DNA from: Biomphalaria glabrata | Taxonomy: Eukaryota > Mollusca > Gastropoda > Planorbidae | Reading direction: 5' to 3' | NCBI RefSeq assembly: GCF_947242115.1 | Contig: NC_074721.1 | Location: 36,829,254-36,893,253 of the forward strand | DNA length: 64,000 nt | In this document: piece after piece, positions 46,543 through 60,136 of the stretch | Position numbering within the stretch: the stretch's first letter is position 1 | How the letters are laid out: the number at the start of each line of letters is the position of its first letter | Program-made: the position numbers and the translations under genes | Notes under the pieces: model-generated | The model's input: the letters and a program-made list of their open reading frames with translations, nothing else | Database searches by the model: none | Told to the model about the DNA's origin: nothing

Positions 46543-49500
46543 CTAGATGGGTATCTCACACATGAACGTGGTATCAAAAGGTATATATTCACATGCATCG
46601 TCCATCATTAGATTGTCAAAGTCTCTCCACAAATATAAGCAATTCTCCTCTTCAATGAGATTAGGCTCGTTAGGGGCCCAAGCTATAACAGGCACAGGCT
46701 GACCAGTTCGCTGAAACAACAAGGTCCCTTTTGTCGCAGCATCCGAGCCAGAAATCATTATCATGTTTACGTTTGGCGTGCTGTCTATAAAGGTCTTCAG
46801 CGCGGCGTACTCATCCGTGTCGTCAATTTCCGCCAGGTAGCCACCAAAAGCCCCGCAACGAGTTATGGCGACTCTTGAACTTTGGGTTTGAAAAAAAAGT
46901 TGAGCTATGAGGTATTTCTTGCCGCCGTAAATCAAAGGAGGGTAAAAAGCTAGATCCTCGACGGCTTCTATTTGAGCTTGTAGCGCCACAGCAGAGCAAT
47001 TGGTTAAACTCTGATAGGTGCTGAGCTCTCTTTCTTGCTGCAGGAGTTTGTCAACGAAATATTTGAAGTCATACACCGCACAGCTGCTGTTACACTGTAG
47101 AAGTGAGTCATCTGAAACAAAAAAAAAACAAGGAAACATTGAATGTGCCAGGAGATTATTGAACAGGAATGACAACTAAAGCACAGACTGGATACAGCTG
47201 AAATGATTTACAGTCTAAAGAGCTAAATATAAAAGGGATAATTAGGGATGTCTACACTGAAACTGAATCACAGTATTCTACTCTTTCTTCACGCTTTGAT
47301 TTTAACATCCCGTTTACACTTTGAAAGCAATACAATTCAGTAAGAATGAGAAAGCAATATGATAAAATGTTATGGCGATATAAGGGGTCTCGATACAAAA
47401 AAAAAAATATTGGCTAAGATTTTGAAATAAATAGAAAAAAAAAAAAAAGAAAATTATAAAAGATACTTTTAAAAAATACACATGGCTTATATTTGAGTGT
47501 AATTGTATCAGTTATTGTTTTATCAGTCATGTAAATAATTTCTAATAGGTCATGCTGTTAGCTTTCTTAATCCGATAAGGGTCTTATCACTTGTCTGGAC
47601 CAGTTGGGAAAAGAGGGGGGGGGGGAAGAAGCGTTATCTATGTGAATGGTACCGTGATCGCTTTTTAAAAGAATTCTTAGCAAAAGTTCTAGGACTTGAA
47701 TCCAAACTTAGGGCTCAAGCCTCCTCAAGGGGACTAATTTAATTTATTCCACTACATCCGTCAAGTACAATTTCTTTTCCTTCTTCGATACCAAAACAAA
47801 AGATTTATTAACTAATTGTTAATTTTTTTGAAATTAATTCTTTTTTTTATGTTAGGTACAAGAAATAATTGGGCCAAATTTCAACTTCTTCCAAGGTTGG
47901 GTGTGTGGGAGAAATAACGGGAAGAAACTTTTTACCAGACAGACAGACAGACAGAAAGAGTGAGTTGCTATAAGTTTTGTAAAAAATTGCATGTCATTTA
48001 GGCATTGGCCTACATAAATTACATTTTTAATTGTGTGTTTGTTTATAAAGTATAGATTATATTTAAATGAACTAAACAAAATTCTGAACTTTTGGCATTG
48101 CTATGCCGGTTTAAAGAAATAATTTATATTACGCTAGTAACAAACATATTTTTTACAACTTTAGTGGCGATAGAGTTAACCATGTGTGTGATATCAGCTG
48201 ACATATGTAACACAGGTCAGCATGCTGCTTAGCGGTCAAATGTGTCGTCAAAGGACAGAACTGGTATGAACATGTCACCCCTAATGCGGCCATGTTTGAT
48301 CGTTTCGAGAAGACCATTGGGAACTAGAGACAGACATTGTTTAAGAGAGTCCAGCTCATTGTAGCATAGCGTTTCAGTCCAGTACTGTAAGTCAGTCAGC
48401 TAACACACCGGTACAATGTTAGTCCTTGGGTGAAACAGTACAAGTTTAGAATGAGACAGAAAGAGAGAGAGAAAGAGATAGAGAGAAAGAGATAGAGAGA
48501 GAAAGAGAGAGAGAAAGAGATATAGAGAGAAAGAGAGGGAGACCAGTAGAGTTTAGTACAGCAGCTATGGTTGGGTCCAGTAAAAAAAAGGCGTCAGTGT
48601 ATCGTATTGCCAAACATTGTAGCATTGGCTGTTGATGTATTAATTATTAAACTACCACATTGGTAACTGGTGTTCTTGGGTTGGTTGCTGTGTTGAGCAG
48701 TGTCTATAGAGAGCCGTGGGATTGTCGAAAGAGTTGAGCAGTGTCTATAGAGAGCCGTGGGATTGTCGAAAGAGTTGAGCGGTGTCTATAGAGAGCCGTG
48801 TGATTGTCGAAATAGTTGAGCCCAAGGCTCTTCGATCTCTAGGCGTGTATCCCTGCTTGAACAAACCGTTGTGTTAGGAAAGGGTCCAAGTCAATTCCTA
48901 TGTGAAACATTGTTATTTCCAGTGTATCTGGCACTCCGGGAGCATGGACTAGAATACATGGCCGAAGGCCGAGCACATCGAGACCCCCGCCATCTTCCTA
49001 TGTTGTACCAAGCTAACCGTGCAGGAACGGCGCATGGATTATTGATAGGGAGGTGGAAACTCTCTTTCAATTCCGCAGTGCAAATGGGAAAAATCTTCCA
49101 TTCCCTTAGACACTCCCACAGGAGTTTTGTTTTCCTATTCATTTAGCCTAATTATCACGCTGAGTCAGAGTAGCGTACCCGGGCTGTTAAGACTAAGACT
49201 GCTTTATTGATCCTTACAGAAATTTGTTGTGATTACAAGGACTCTTTTCTCATATAAAGACAAGACAACAGAAAAATAAACATAAATACAACAGACAACA
49301 TAAAGAGTTTATTCAGCGACTACACACATGTATCTTAATGCATTTCATGTTCCCTGATCAATGAGTGGCGGTGATATAGTCTGGCCGAGTGAGGTACGAA
49401 CGAGTTTTTGTACCGCTCCGTTCGTGTTTAGATTGACAGCAGTCGCCCACTTCGCGACGACCTGACGTAGTTCTGATGGAGCAGGTGGCCGTTGTCTTCC

Positions 49501-51279
49501 AAGATGTTTTCAATTTTTCTTAGGCACGTTTGTTCAAAAAGTTCCTTTAAATATGGTAATGTTGTGAGTGTAATTTTTGATCCTTTTTAAATGATGTTTC
49601 TAGACGTCGCAACAGTTTAGATGAGGCGTTGCCTTGCCAACAAGTTATTCCGTATGTTAGCAGATTTTGTATAGTCGCGCCGTAAAAAGTCTCAAAGATC
49701 TTCTTGTTTAGTTTAAAGCTATTGAGTTTGTATAGAAAAAAAAAGTAGCTGGGCTGTTTTCTTTGTCAGAGTTCCAAGGTGGTCTTCCCATGAAAGCTAG
49801 TTGTTGATGATAACGCCTAGATATTTATATGCCTTTACTTGTTCTATAGATGTAGTGTTTATTTGCAGTTCACGTATAGTTTGTTTTTTCTTTCTAAAAT
49901 CTATTATAAGTTCTTTAGTTTTTGTTACATTCAGTTCTAGAAAGTTGTCGGTGCACCAGTTTGTAAACTCTTCTATCGAGCTTCGATACTTAGTTTCGTC
50001 TCCTGAAATAAGACCGACTATGGCAGTGTCATCATCGAATTTAATTAGTTTAACTGAGTCATAGATGCTTCTTATGTCATTAGTGTAAAGAGTGTATAGT
50101 ACAGGAGAAAGTACACAACCTTGTGGAGCACCCGTACATAGTACTCGAGTTGACGATTTGGTGTTGTTGACTTTAACATACTGGGGCCGTTGGGTTAAAA
50201 ATGTTTAGAACCCATGCTTGTAAGTAAGGCCTTAGATTTAAGTTAAAAGCCTGATTAAAGAGTATTACAATACAATACTGTGGAAAGCAACCTGATGACT
50301 TATTTAAAGAAAGAAGAAAACGTAGAAAGAAATGGCAATCCAATCTAAATATGTTGTGAACAGGTAGTTTGAAGTGTTCTTCTTGAGTGTATTGAGTAAT
50401 AAGAAACTGGAACAGACACAAAATAGAGCAGCGAGATTTATGACAAATGAATATTTACATTTGATTAGAGCAATACCTTTAGTAAAATAATACGTTTAGA
50501 AAGTCTTCAGAATAGAAGATTTAAAAGTAAAGTAGCAATTGTACATCAAACACTGAACCACAATCTTTATATACAAAACAAATATTTATAAAATACTCAG
50601 AAAAACACAAAGATAAAGGCATACTCATTGTTCCATATGCTAGGACAAATGTGTACAAATGCTCCTTCTTCATATTCTTTAACAGCATGGAATGGGTAGC
50701 TTCATTCAGCCAGGAAAAACAGTAACTTGGCAGGGTTTAAAGCGATGTTGGATCTAGACCTAGAATCCTAGATATAGATTTCAAGCCAAATTTTAATTTA
50801 TTTAATTGTTTACTTGAAAATTGATAACGGTCAGACTAGAGTTTCCCCGTAAAGCCAACGAGCTGGGAATTCTTTTCTTGATGATAAATTTTTAAGTAAA
50901 TTGTTAGAGTTGTTGTTTTGAGATCAGCTGTCCAGGTTCCTGGATCAAGGTTTTACGAAGAAGTGGCTTGAATACAGATATTGTAAAAATTCAACACATG
51001 ATCTGAAAACTGTCTCTCTTCATTTAGCTGTCACAGAGTTTTTTTCATTGAATCTTAAATCTGTTATCTCATGCCTTCTTCTGTCTGACTCTGGTTCTGT
51101 TCCATGCAGAAAGGCCTTTGCAAGCCCTGCGTACCTTGTTATGCAGTCCTAACATGCGTTTTGTTCATAGGTATCAGAATATTGATGTATTCGTTACAAT
51201 GAAAATTTAAAAAGTCATACTTACCAATACAACTCACAACCTGCAGAGCAGACACCAGAACTACCAGAAAAGAAAACAT
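46543..51279 (-). CDS. Secreted C-type lectin, gene 5, EPN-type (two exons)
   Basis: Minus-strand exons 51279-51225 and 47111-46543; phase-1 intron of 4.1 kb with gtaagt and tttcag; 207 residues. Signal peptide MFSFLVVLVSALQVVSC. Second exon: QCNSSCAVYDFKYFVDKLLQ, a neck in which the RELCxxxC cysteines are replaced (RELSTYQS), then a CTLD with RCGAFGGYLAE, SGSDA, APNEPN, EENC, MMDDAC and FMCEIP. All four core cysteines remain. EPN in place of QPD predicts mannose-type rather than galactose-type binding. It is clearly homologous to genes 1-4 but far more diverged and in opposite orientation. An in-frame ATG near 51316 lies within the predicted leader; the start at 51279 is preferred because it puts the hydrophobic signal first. 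Confidence 0.88.
47770..47970. repeat. Interspersed repeat in intron of lectin gene 5
   Basis: Contains aatttcaacttcttccaagg, gggagaaataacgggaag, a cagacagacagacag run and tttttaccag: the same dispersed family as at 26 kb and 45.7-46.1 kb. Confidence 0.5.
48456..48545. repeat. (GA)-rich microsatellite
   Basis: Alternating agagagaaagag units in the intron of gene 5. Confidence 0.9.
48690..48820. repeat. Three-copy tandem repeat
   Basis: Three successive copies of a unit of about 43 bases beginning gttgagcagtgtctatagag and ending ggattgtcgaaa, differing at a few bases. Confidence 0.85.
49186..50195 (-). mobile_element. Rex1/CR1-like LINE, 3' portion, in intron of lectin gene 5
   Basis: Minus strand reads GAPQGCVLSPVLYTLYTNDI, then KFDDDTAIVGLI (catalytic box FADD changed to FDDD), NWCTDNFLELNVTKTKELI, KAYKYLGVIIN, then ETFYGATIQNLLTYGITCWQ and a C-terminal part, ending in aatttctgtaaggatcaata plus a short tail near 49188. 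The wording of these blocks matches the Rex1-like branch of CR1/Jockey-group LINEs. It is 5'-truncated and carries frameshifts and stops, so it is inactive. It lies in the same orientation as gene 5. Confidence 0.8.
50400..50740 (+). mobile_element. CR1/L2-like LINE fragment in intron of lectin gene 5
   Basis: Matches 7880-8220 of the intron-1 LINE (aagaaactggaacagacaca ... gcatggaatggg ... caggaaaaacagtaacttgg). A few small indels; no (ATAAG)n tail. Confidence 0.85.
51060..51160 (-). mobile_element. LINE C-terminal scrap
   Basis: The minus strand has GLAKAFLHGTEPESDRRRH, the block also seen at 33265 and 51680. It lies just inside the intron of gene 5, close to exon 1. Confidence 0.55.
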
Positions 51280-51360
51280 TTTCTTATTCAGTGAAGGTTT
51301 ATAGATATCAGCCATAGGAACACATCTGATAATTACATCTCCCACTGTATGAGTCGAGCC

Positions 51361-51367
51361 TTATATA
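51361..51367 (-). promoter_or_regulatory. TATA box, lectin gene 5
   Basis: TATATAA on the minus strand 82 bases before the start codon, at the same spacing as the boxes of genes 1, 2 and 4. Confidence 0.6.
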
Positions 51368-51679
51368 ACGTTCTGTGTTGTTTTTCTTTTGAGAACTTTA
51401 CAATGTTATCAAACGGGAAAATGCAAAATCAGTTTTTAACGCTTGCTTTGATAACTATGTTAATTTTGTATAAAAGGTTTTAATATTTACATAAATATAT
51501 ATTATTTGTTGCAAAATATTGCTTTCAAGCTAGTCAGTGAGTTCGTCCCTGTTCAATGATTCCCCGACAAAGGAAAAGCCGCTTTTGGTTTTACGTAGTC
51601 AAGGCTTCAAATATTCTTATTGTAATTTATAAATTGCAGGCATTTAAAAAAAAAGTTTATTACGCCTTAAATGCATCCC

Positions 51680-51900
51680 ATGGTCCTCAGGGCTAGCAAA
51701 GGCCTTCCTTAAGGGAACAGTGCCAAGAGGAAGAAGATGAGGAAGACAGAGAAAGCGATGGTAGGACACCATCAAAGAATGGACTAGCCTGCCAGTGAAT
51801 GAAATTCTATCCAATGCAAAGGACAGGGAGGAATGGAGAATGACTGTTGAGAATTCTTGTATGGTGTCCCAATGGTCATACTGACAAAAAGTGAAGGTAA
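51680..51900 (+). mobile_element. LINE C-terminal fragment upstream of lectin gene 5
   Basis: Plus strand reads GLAKAFLKGTVPRGRR, GRQRKRW, TIKEWTSLPVNEILSNAKDRE and EWRMTVENSCMVSQ, the clearest copy here of this LINE C-terminus. It has two stops and no visible target duplication. Confidence 0.75.
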
Positions 51901-52082
51901 AGATTATCCAGCTGTTAGCTTCGCCGTTGAACGGTGCATGTAAAAATAGAGACTTAAAGTCATGGGCTCTTTGAATAAACAAAATTAAATATCATTTTTA
52001 TTCTAATATTGTCTGTATTGCGATTCATGCTTATGCTCTTCAACTGTTTCTTAAGTCATTTGCTTCCAGGCCTTTACGCCTT

Positions 52083-52600
52083 TATGAAGACACTGGCGGA
52101 TATAGGGGAGGGGTGGTAGCGGCGATTGCCCCCCCCCCCAAACTCGGCCGATTCCTAATTTTATTAAATAAATTTTATAATTTGCATACGAATTAATTAC
52201 TATGTTAATAATATATACTAATTATTTATATTTCAACATATATTTAGATTATTTCGCCCCCCCCCCCCTCTAGTATTTGGTGGGTTGGGGAGGGGGCGAT
52301 GGCATCAACCCCAACCCCCACCATAAACTTTCGAGTGGGATATGGTCCAATTTATTTGTTATCAGAATCAATTAAATATGTATATGATTGAAACTTGTTA
52401 TTGATATTTTAACCGATCTTTATATTATGTCGTTCCCCTGTTGGTCGATCGGGTGGTCGGGATGTGCGAATACATCTTCTTCCCTCCCAGCTAAATCCTT
52501 TGAGTGGTGGGTGGCTCAAATCATAGTTTGTGAACAAAATTACTGCCCTCCCCTCTCTAGCCCTCTGAGTGTGTGGGGGCAAATAGTTGGAAAGAAATTA
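52083..52600. mobile_element. Partial reverse copy of the G-rich-ended element
   Basis: Starts acactggcggatatagggg, then follows in reverse the right part of 43777-45434: ggtagcggcgattgccccc, aactcggccgattcctaa, atttagattatttcgcccc, agggggcgatggcatcaa. The other end is not clear. Confidence 0.7.
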
Positions 52601-52854
52601 ATTTGCATTAAAACTTATGCAAAATTGTGTGTTTTTAATTTTAATTTTTTTTTATTTTAATTGCTTAACACATACTTGGGCGAATCTACAACAGTATAAA
52701 TACTCAGTAGTGTCCTTATCCATCATTTGAAGACTCTAGCAAAGCGTATAATAAATTTCATGTTTGTCTATCAAGTTTCAGACGGGCGATTTAGTAACGT
52801 GGTCGCCGTCAGCCAAACTTTACTGTTAATAAAATGTTCTCGTTCAAACCAATG

Positions 52855-52965
52855 TATTAATAAGGCTTGTCTTCGAGTCAGAAGACTAATGAGGAATGCA
52901 GTATTTCCCGTGGCTACGGAGCTCCAGCTGTGACCTACATATTTCCCATCACCCAGGGCAAGCAA
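52855..52965 (-). mobile_element. LINE zinc-finger tail
   Basis: The minus strand reads CRSQLELRSHGKYC then CIPH and SSDSKTSL, preceded by a degraded CPG..GK: a C-terminal C2H2-like finger of a LINE (compare CPGCGKIYRSQQGLY at 56417). Same family as 2442, 54579 and 56417. Confidence 0.65.
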
Positions 52966-53459
52966 CCAATATGTCCATTAAATGGCGGGAAAAAAAAATA
53001 TATAAATAGTTTGATTTTTGGTGTTTCCGGCGTACAGAATAAAGGAAGTATTGACATATGCTTTTTGGTAATTAAAGATATATGATTATTAAAGGCAAAT
53101 TTGTGTGCTCTTTTACCACTGCAGAGTCTGTACTCGTTTGAAGTTTTATTTTTAAATCCATTTGGCTGCAGCTAAAACCTAAACCTTCTGAACACTGTAG
53201 CTGATCTGGAAAATCTCCAAAAAAGAAGCCAAATGTATTATTTGACAGCTGCGCTGTAATCCTGTAACAGTTGGTGCTAAAAGGCGATTGTTTTTGGCGA
53301 GCTCGTGCATAAATTTTTCATAATCTTCTCATGTCATTATTAATGCACATCGCGGCATAGAAATTATTTTTGCATGAAGTTAAAAGGAAAATATTTTCGT
53401 AATTTCATTTGTTGAACATGTACAGTGGAGAATCTTCAACATAAGGCTTATGTAGACAT
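52966..53459. other. Non-coding
   Basis: AT-rich with no recognisable gene or repeat. Confidence 0.3.
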
Positions 53460-53630
53460 TCTTATCTTATCAAATACAGACGTCACTTAAAAAAAAAAAG
53501 AAGATGACTACGTTTTACAAGTGTCTCTAGGTCAATCTAGTCATGCATGTTTATTAAAGACGTTACCTCTGCCAAGTCGTTGGTTTTCTTGATTCAGGCA
53601 ACCTATTCCATTCTTTGTATTACGATATTT
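53460..53630 (-). mobile_element. CR1/L2-like LINE 3' end
   Basis: In reverse it matches the last 170 bases of the intron-1 LINE: WNGLPESRKPTTWQR-type codons, catgcatgacta, aagtgacgtctgtatt and a ttgataagataag tail. The shared tail defines the 3' end of this family. Confidence 0.85.
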
Positions 53631-54339
53631 ATTTACATCAAAAAGATACAAGATATATCAATTAAAATAGCAATATCAGGTGACCGAGCCTCGCTCGGAT
53701 GAATAATTTGTGAAGGAAGGATATATACCCGAAGTCATTTTGGGAATATTGTTGTAATTACGAAAATGAACGATCGGGTAAAGACTCAATCCGAAGAGTA
53801 GCTTTTTCGTTCTGTCAGTTCTCAATGTAATAGTACATGGCGATTTGAATAGAAAGTCCCCCCAACAGTAGGCCTATAGAAAACCACAGCTCACGTCTTA
53901 ACGTTTTACATTGCTTCTTTCGCGTAAAACTATTGGGCTATTGTTGTAATTACGAAAATGAACGATCAGATAAAGACTCCTAATCTGAAGAGTTGCTTTA
54001 GTGTTCTGTTAGTTCTAAATGTAATTGCACATGGCGATTAAATATAAAGTCTCTTAAGTCCTCCTTTAGTCTAGACCAACCACAGCTCACATTTGTCTTA
54101 TAGTTTTACAATCCATCTTTTGCGTATAACTATTGTAGGCCTACTATTATTGGCTTGGAAGAAAGTCTTTGCAGTGTTACTTCTCAGATGGTTACGTTCA
54201 GACATTTAATTATGGAATTAGTATACATTCATTATGGCTTTAGTACGAAACATCAAGTGACGCAAATCTCTACGTTATAGGGTAAAACAGGCACTTTGTG
54301 ACAAAGTAAAATGGCAAATTTTTTCTTAATAAACTTAAA

Positions 54340-54650
54340 TCATTGCATTAGTTTTCTAAAGAAACGTTTCCGTGGGGCACCTCTGTTACGCCAAACAATA
54401 TGTTCGTCCCCCATACGGGATACGTGCCCTGCCCAGCCTGACTGTGGGACTATAAGAAGTTCGCAAGTAAGGCGCAGAGAAGCTGTGTTATGACCATTTC
54501 CTTTGTTTTGGTACAGGAGAGGTAGACACTGAAGCATGAACACATGGTAATAATTCACCAGCAAAATAAAAATAATAATAAGGCTTGTCTTCGAGTCCGA
54601 AAATTAATGAGGATTGCAGCTGTGACCTACATATTTTGCCACATACAGGG
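54340..54650 (-). mobile_element. LINE C-terminal fragments in left palindrome arm
   Basis: Minus strand: at 54579-54650 the zinc-finger tail (degraded), and at 54340-54470 SGWAGHVSRMGDEHIVW then RKRFFRKLMQ, a LINE C-terminal block. The mirror copies are at 56417-56535 and 56850-56970 on the plus strand. Confidence 0.6.
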
Positions 54651-54769
54651 CAAGCATAACCATTGTCCGCGGTGATCGATTAAGATTTTCTTTTAGCGTC
54701 TGCGTCTGTCCTCGGCAGCAGATTTTATTTTGGTCTTAAATGTGTATCATCGTCCTTTGTATAGATGGA

Positions 54770-54990
54770 ATTCTTTAAGTCCGACAGTTACGCTGGACAG
54801 AGCAGTATCCTGTATGGGAGACGAATCTCAGACGAACGTATGCCAAAGGCAGTCTTTTTTGGTGAGCTAAAAAGTGGTCGACGTAACACCGTAACGCTTA
54901 AAAGACCAGTTTAGGCGCCATCTTGCCTTAGCTGACATAGAAGATAGCACAGAACAAGACAGCTGGAGGTCACCAGCAAAATAAACAACA
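54770..54990 (+). mobile_element. LINE C-terminal fragment in left palindrome arm
   Basis: The plus strand gives RQLRWTEQYPVWE and, in a neighbouring frame, DERMPKAVFFGELKSGRRN, then ADIEDSTEQDSWRS: the RW-GH / LPK-LFGEL block of LINE C-termini, frameshifted. The mirror copy is at 56100-56320 on the minus strand. Confidence 0.6.
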
Positions 54991-55446
54991 ATGTAAAAGG
55001 TATCTACATCACTCTACGCAATTAAAGAGTAAACAATTTATTAAGCTCTTAAAACACAATAACTAATCATATATCGGCACATTTAATTTCATTACTTTTC
55101 TTTCATAGTTCTATAATAAATCAATCTACAGTAAGATGGTGCGCAAATGTTTAATTAGGTCTAATGGTTCTTTAAAACTTGTTCTTGTTTGCAAAGAAAT
55201 ATTTTAGTGTACTGCGATAAGCCTAGTGACGTAAGCAGCGTTTTTCCCGTTTACGTCATGGAAAATTTTCATTCATAAAACATTCTAGCCAAAATTAATT
55301 TTTCGATAATGAGGCATTTTCAAACCGATATAACGGTCGATCTCGAGTTTTCCCGATGTGGCCAATGAGTTGAGAATTTTTTTCTCACTAATATGCACAT
55401 ACCTTGAAATTGTAAAGAAAATCGATAGAGCCGTTTTTGAAATAAA

Positions 55447-57485
<2,039 letters not shown>

Positions 57486-57568
57486 AATAAATGTAATATA
57501 CTCCAAACTGTTCTGAAATATACACTTATTACTTTATCCTCATTATCTATTTAATTTGTACATGATAG

Positions 57569-58178
57569 CAGGGGTGGATGGCTATATGGGCATTCGGGCA
57601 AATGCCCGGTGGGCCGGTTCCCAAATGGGCCTGGAAGGCCACCGAAATGGCCGCATGGATGTCATTATGACACGTATTGAATTGTTAAAGGTTTTATAGT
57701 ATTCTTTTATACCATTGACCATCTGAGCGTCATGTTTAAAATAAAATCTTTTACAGACTGTAGAGTTTAATACTCATTTAATCGAACACATTTTCCGAAT
57801 TATTATAATAGCCTATATCCGTAACCAAGAGGCGCGGTGGCTGAGTGGAAAAGCTTGGCTTACGAACCGAGGGGTCCCTGGAGAAGATCCACCTAGCTAT
57901 AATGGGTACCCTGACATTAGTTGGAGAAAAATTAAGGTGGTTGGTTGTTGTGCTTGCCACAAGACACCCTTGTAAACCGTGAGTCACAAAAACAAATAAC
58001 ATCTACAGAAACAGATGATCTGTACAATTTCTGCCCCATAGATCGCAAGGTCTGAAATGGATAATTTATCAAACTTAACATTATGATTTTGAGGAGAGGT
58101 AGAATTGGATGATTTACAAATTATGGTCCGAATAGTATAGACATGCCAGGGCCGATCTTGACACCCAGTCCGCCCCTG
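57569..58178. mobile_element. hAT non-autonomous element with nested SINE
   Basis: Ends CAGGGGTGGATGGC and CCAGTCCGCCCCTG; perfect 8-bp target duplication catgatag (57561-57568, 58179-58186). Left end continues with gcattcgggcaaatgcccgg, a short palindrome. A SINE fills the middle. No transposase. Confidence 0.85.
57827..58056 (+). mobile_element. tRNA-derived SINE nested in hAT element
   Basis: Same family as 6485: gaggcgcggtggctgagtgg head, taatgggtaccctgacatta body, gttgtgcttgccacaagaca, and the atagatcgcaaggtctgaaa end. Confidence 0.8.
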
Positions 58179-58199
58179 CATGATAGACTATTTACTCTC

Positions 58200-59520
58200 T
58201 TGCTACAAGGTTACGTAGTTAACTTGTTTCTTACATAGTCACTTCGCTAACTTCACTAACATACTTCTAACATAGTTACTTCGCTAAATTCACTTACAGA
58301 CTTCTGAAATAGTCACTTCCCTAACTTCACTTACGGACTTCTGACATAGTCACTTCGCTAACTTCACTAACATACTTCTAACATAGTTACTTCGCTAAAT
58401 TCACTTACAGACTTCTGAAATAGTCACTTCCCTAACTTCACTTACGGACTTCTGACATAGTCACTTCGCTAACTTAACTAACATACTTCTGACATAGTCA
58501 CTTCGCTAACTTCACTAACATACTTCTGACATAGTTACTTCGCTAACTTTACTTACAGAATTCTGACAGTCACTTCGCTAACTTCACTAACATACTTCTG
58601 GCATAGTTACTTCGCTAACTTTACTTACAGAATTCTGACAGTCACTTCGCTAACTTCACTAACAGACTTCTGACATAGTTACTTCGCTAACTTTACTTAC
58701 AGACTTTTGACATAGTCACTTCGCTAACTTCACTAATAGACTTCTGACATAGTTACTTCGCTAACTTCACTTACAGACTTCTGACATAGTTACATCGCTA
58801 ACTTCACTTACAGACTTCTGACATAGTCACTTCACTAACCTCACTAACAGACTTCTGACATAGTCACTTCCCTAACTTCACTAACAGACTTCTGACATAG
58901 TCACTTCGCTAACTTCACTAACAGACTTCTGACATAGTCACTTCGCTAACTTTACTTACAGACTTCTGACATAGTTACTTCGCTAACTTCACTAACAGAC
59001 TTCTGACATAGTCACTTCCCTAACTTCACTAACAGACTTCTGACATAGTTACTTCGCTAACTTCACTAACAGACTTCTGACATAGTCACTTCCCTAACTT
59101 CACTAACAGACTTCTGACATAGTCACTTCGCTAACTTCACTAACAGACTTCTGACATAGTCACTTCCCTAACTTCACTAACAGACTTCTGACATAGTCAC
59201 TTCGCTAACTTCACTAACAGACTTCTGACATAGTCACTTCGCTAACTTCACTTACGGACTTCTGACATAGTCACTTCGCTAACTTCACTAACAGACTTCT
59301 GACATAGTCACTTCGCTAACTTCACTAACAGACTTCTGACATAGTCACTTCCCTAACTTCACTTACAGACTTCTTATATAGTCACTTCGCTAACTTCACT
59401 AACAGACTTGTGACATAGTCACTTCGCTAACTTCACTAACAGACTTCTGACATAGTCACTTCGCTAACTTCACTAACAGACTTCTGACATAGTCACTTCC
59501 CTAACTTCACTTACAGACTA
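58200..59520. repeat. 37-bp minisatellite
   Basis: About 35 copies of gacttctgacatagtcactt plus cgctaacttcactaaca, with recurring variants (ccctaac, ttactt, tacggac) that repeat in blocks of several units. No long open frames. Confidence 0.95.
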
Positions 59521-60020
59521 AACTCTCGATCTTACTTCCAACTATACAACTCTCGTGTTTGTGACCAAATACGTCCTCTCAATACAGAACCGACCAGTGC
59601 GGAACTATCCCCCCCCCCACTTAACCACTAGTTAGCGTTGTGTAGCCCCCTCTCAACACTAGACTAACCAGTGTAGAACACAAACATCCTATTACACCAA
59701 GGTTAGATCCAACCTCCAAACTATAGGCTATAGACACACATCCCAAGTTACGCCCCAAACGCCGAAACAAACGTAAGCAGCAATTGAGTCCAGGAACATT
59801 TAAATTGAAAGTTACGCCCCAAACACCAAGACAAGCGCACGCAGTCCAGGGTAATTAAAATTTGGTGTCCACGTACATCACCTTGAGTCGACAGTAGTCG
59901 ACACTCCTAACGCCCATCAGGTGAGTGAGCCCCAAATGAAAAGATTGGTCCAATTTAACAATTCTATATTCGAAAGACTCGATGTCCATTGGATCGTCAC
60001 AACTCTAACGTACGGGAACC
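59521..60020. other. Non-coding, leading into a promoter-like site
   Basis: No gene seen. Around 59940-59960 gattggtccaatttaac has CCAAT boxes in both orientations, 70-80 bases before the TATA box at 60021. Confidence 0.35.
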
Positions 60021-60028
60021 TATAAAAG
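60021..60028 (+). promoter_or_regulatory. Promoter-like TATA box
   Basis: TATAAAAG with upstream CCAAT and a downstream region that has a ggtgagt donor-like site at 60137. No exon with a recognisable protein follows, so it could be the promoter of an unseen gene or of an LTR-type element. Confidence 0.35.
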
Positions 60029-60136
60029 CCGGAGACGAAAGTTTCAGGATAATGCCATTCTAGATCAGAATCACTGAGAAGTCAGAAGACTCTCAAGTCA
60101 ACGATTTCGTTTAGGAACTTGTGTGAGGCAAAGCGG

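Noticed and set aside
48871-49146. 91-codon open frame in the intron of lectin gene 5
   Set aside because: No recognisable motif, open on both strands, flanked by repeats.
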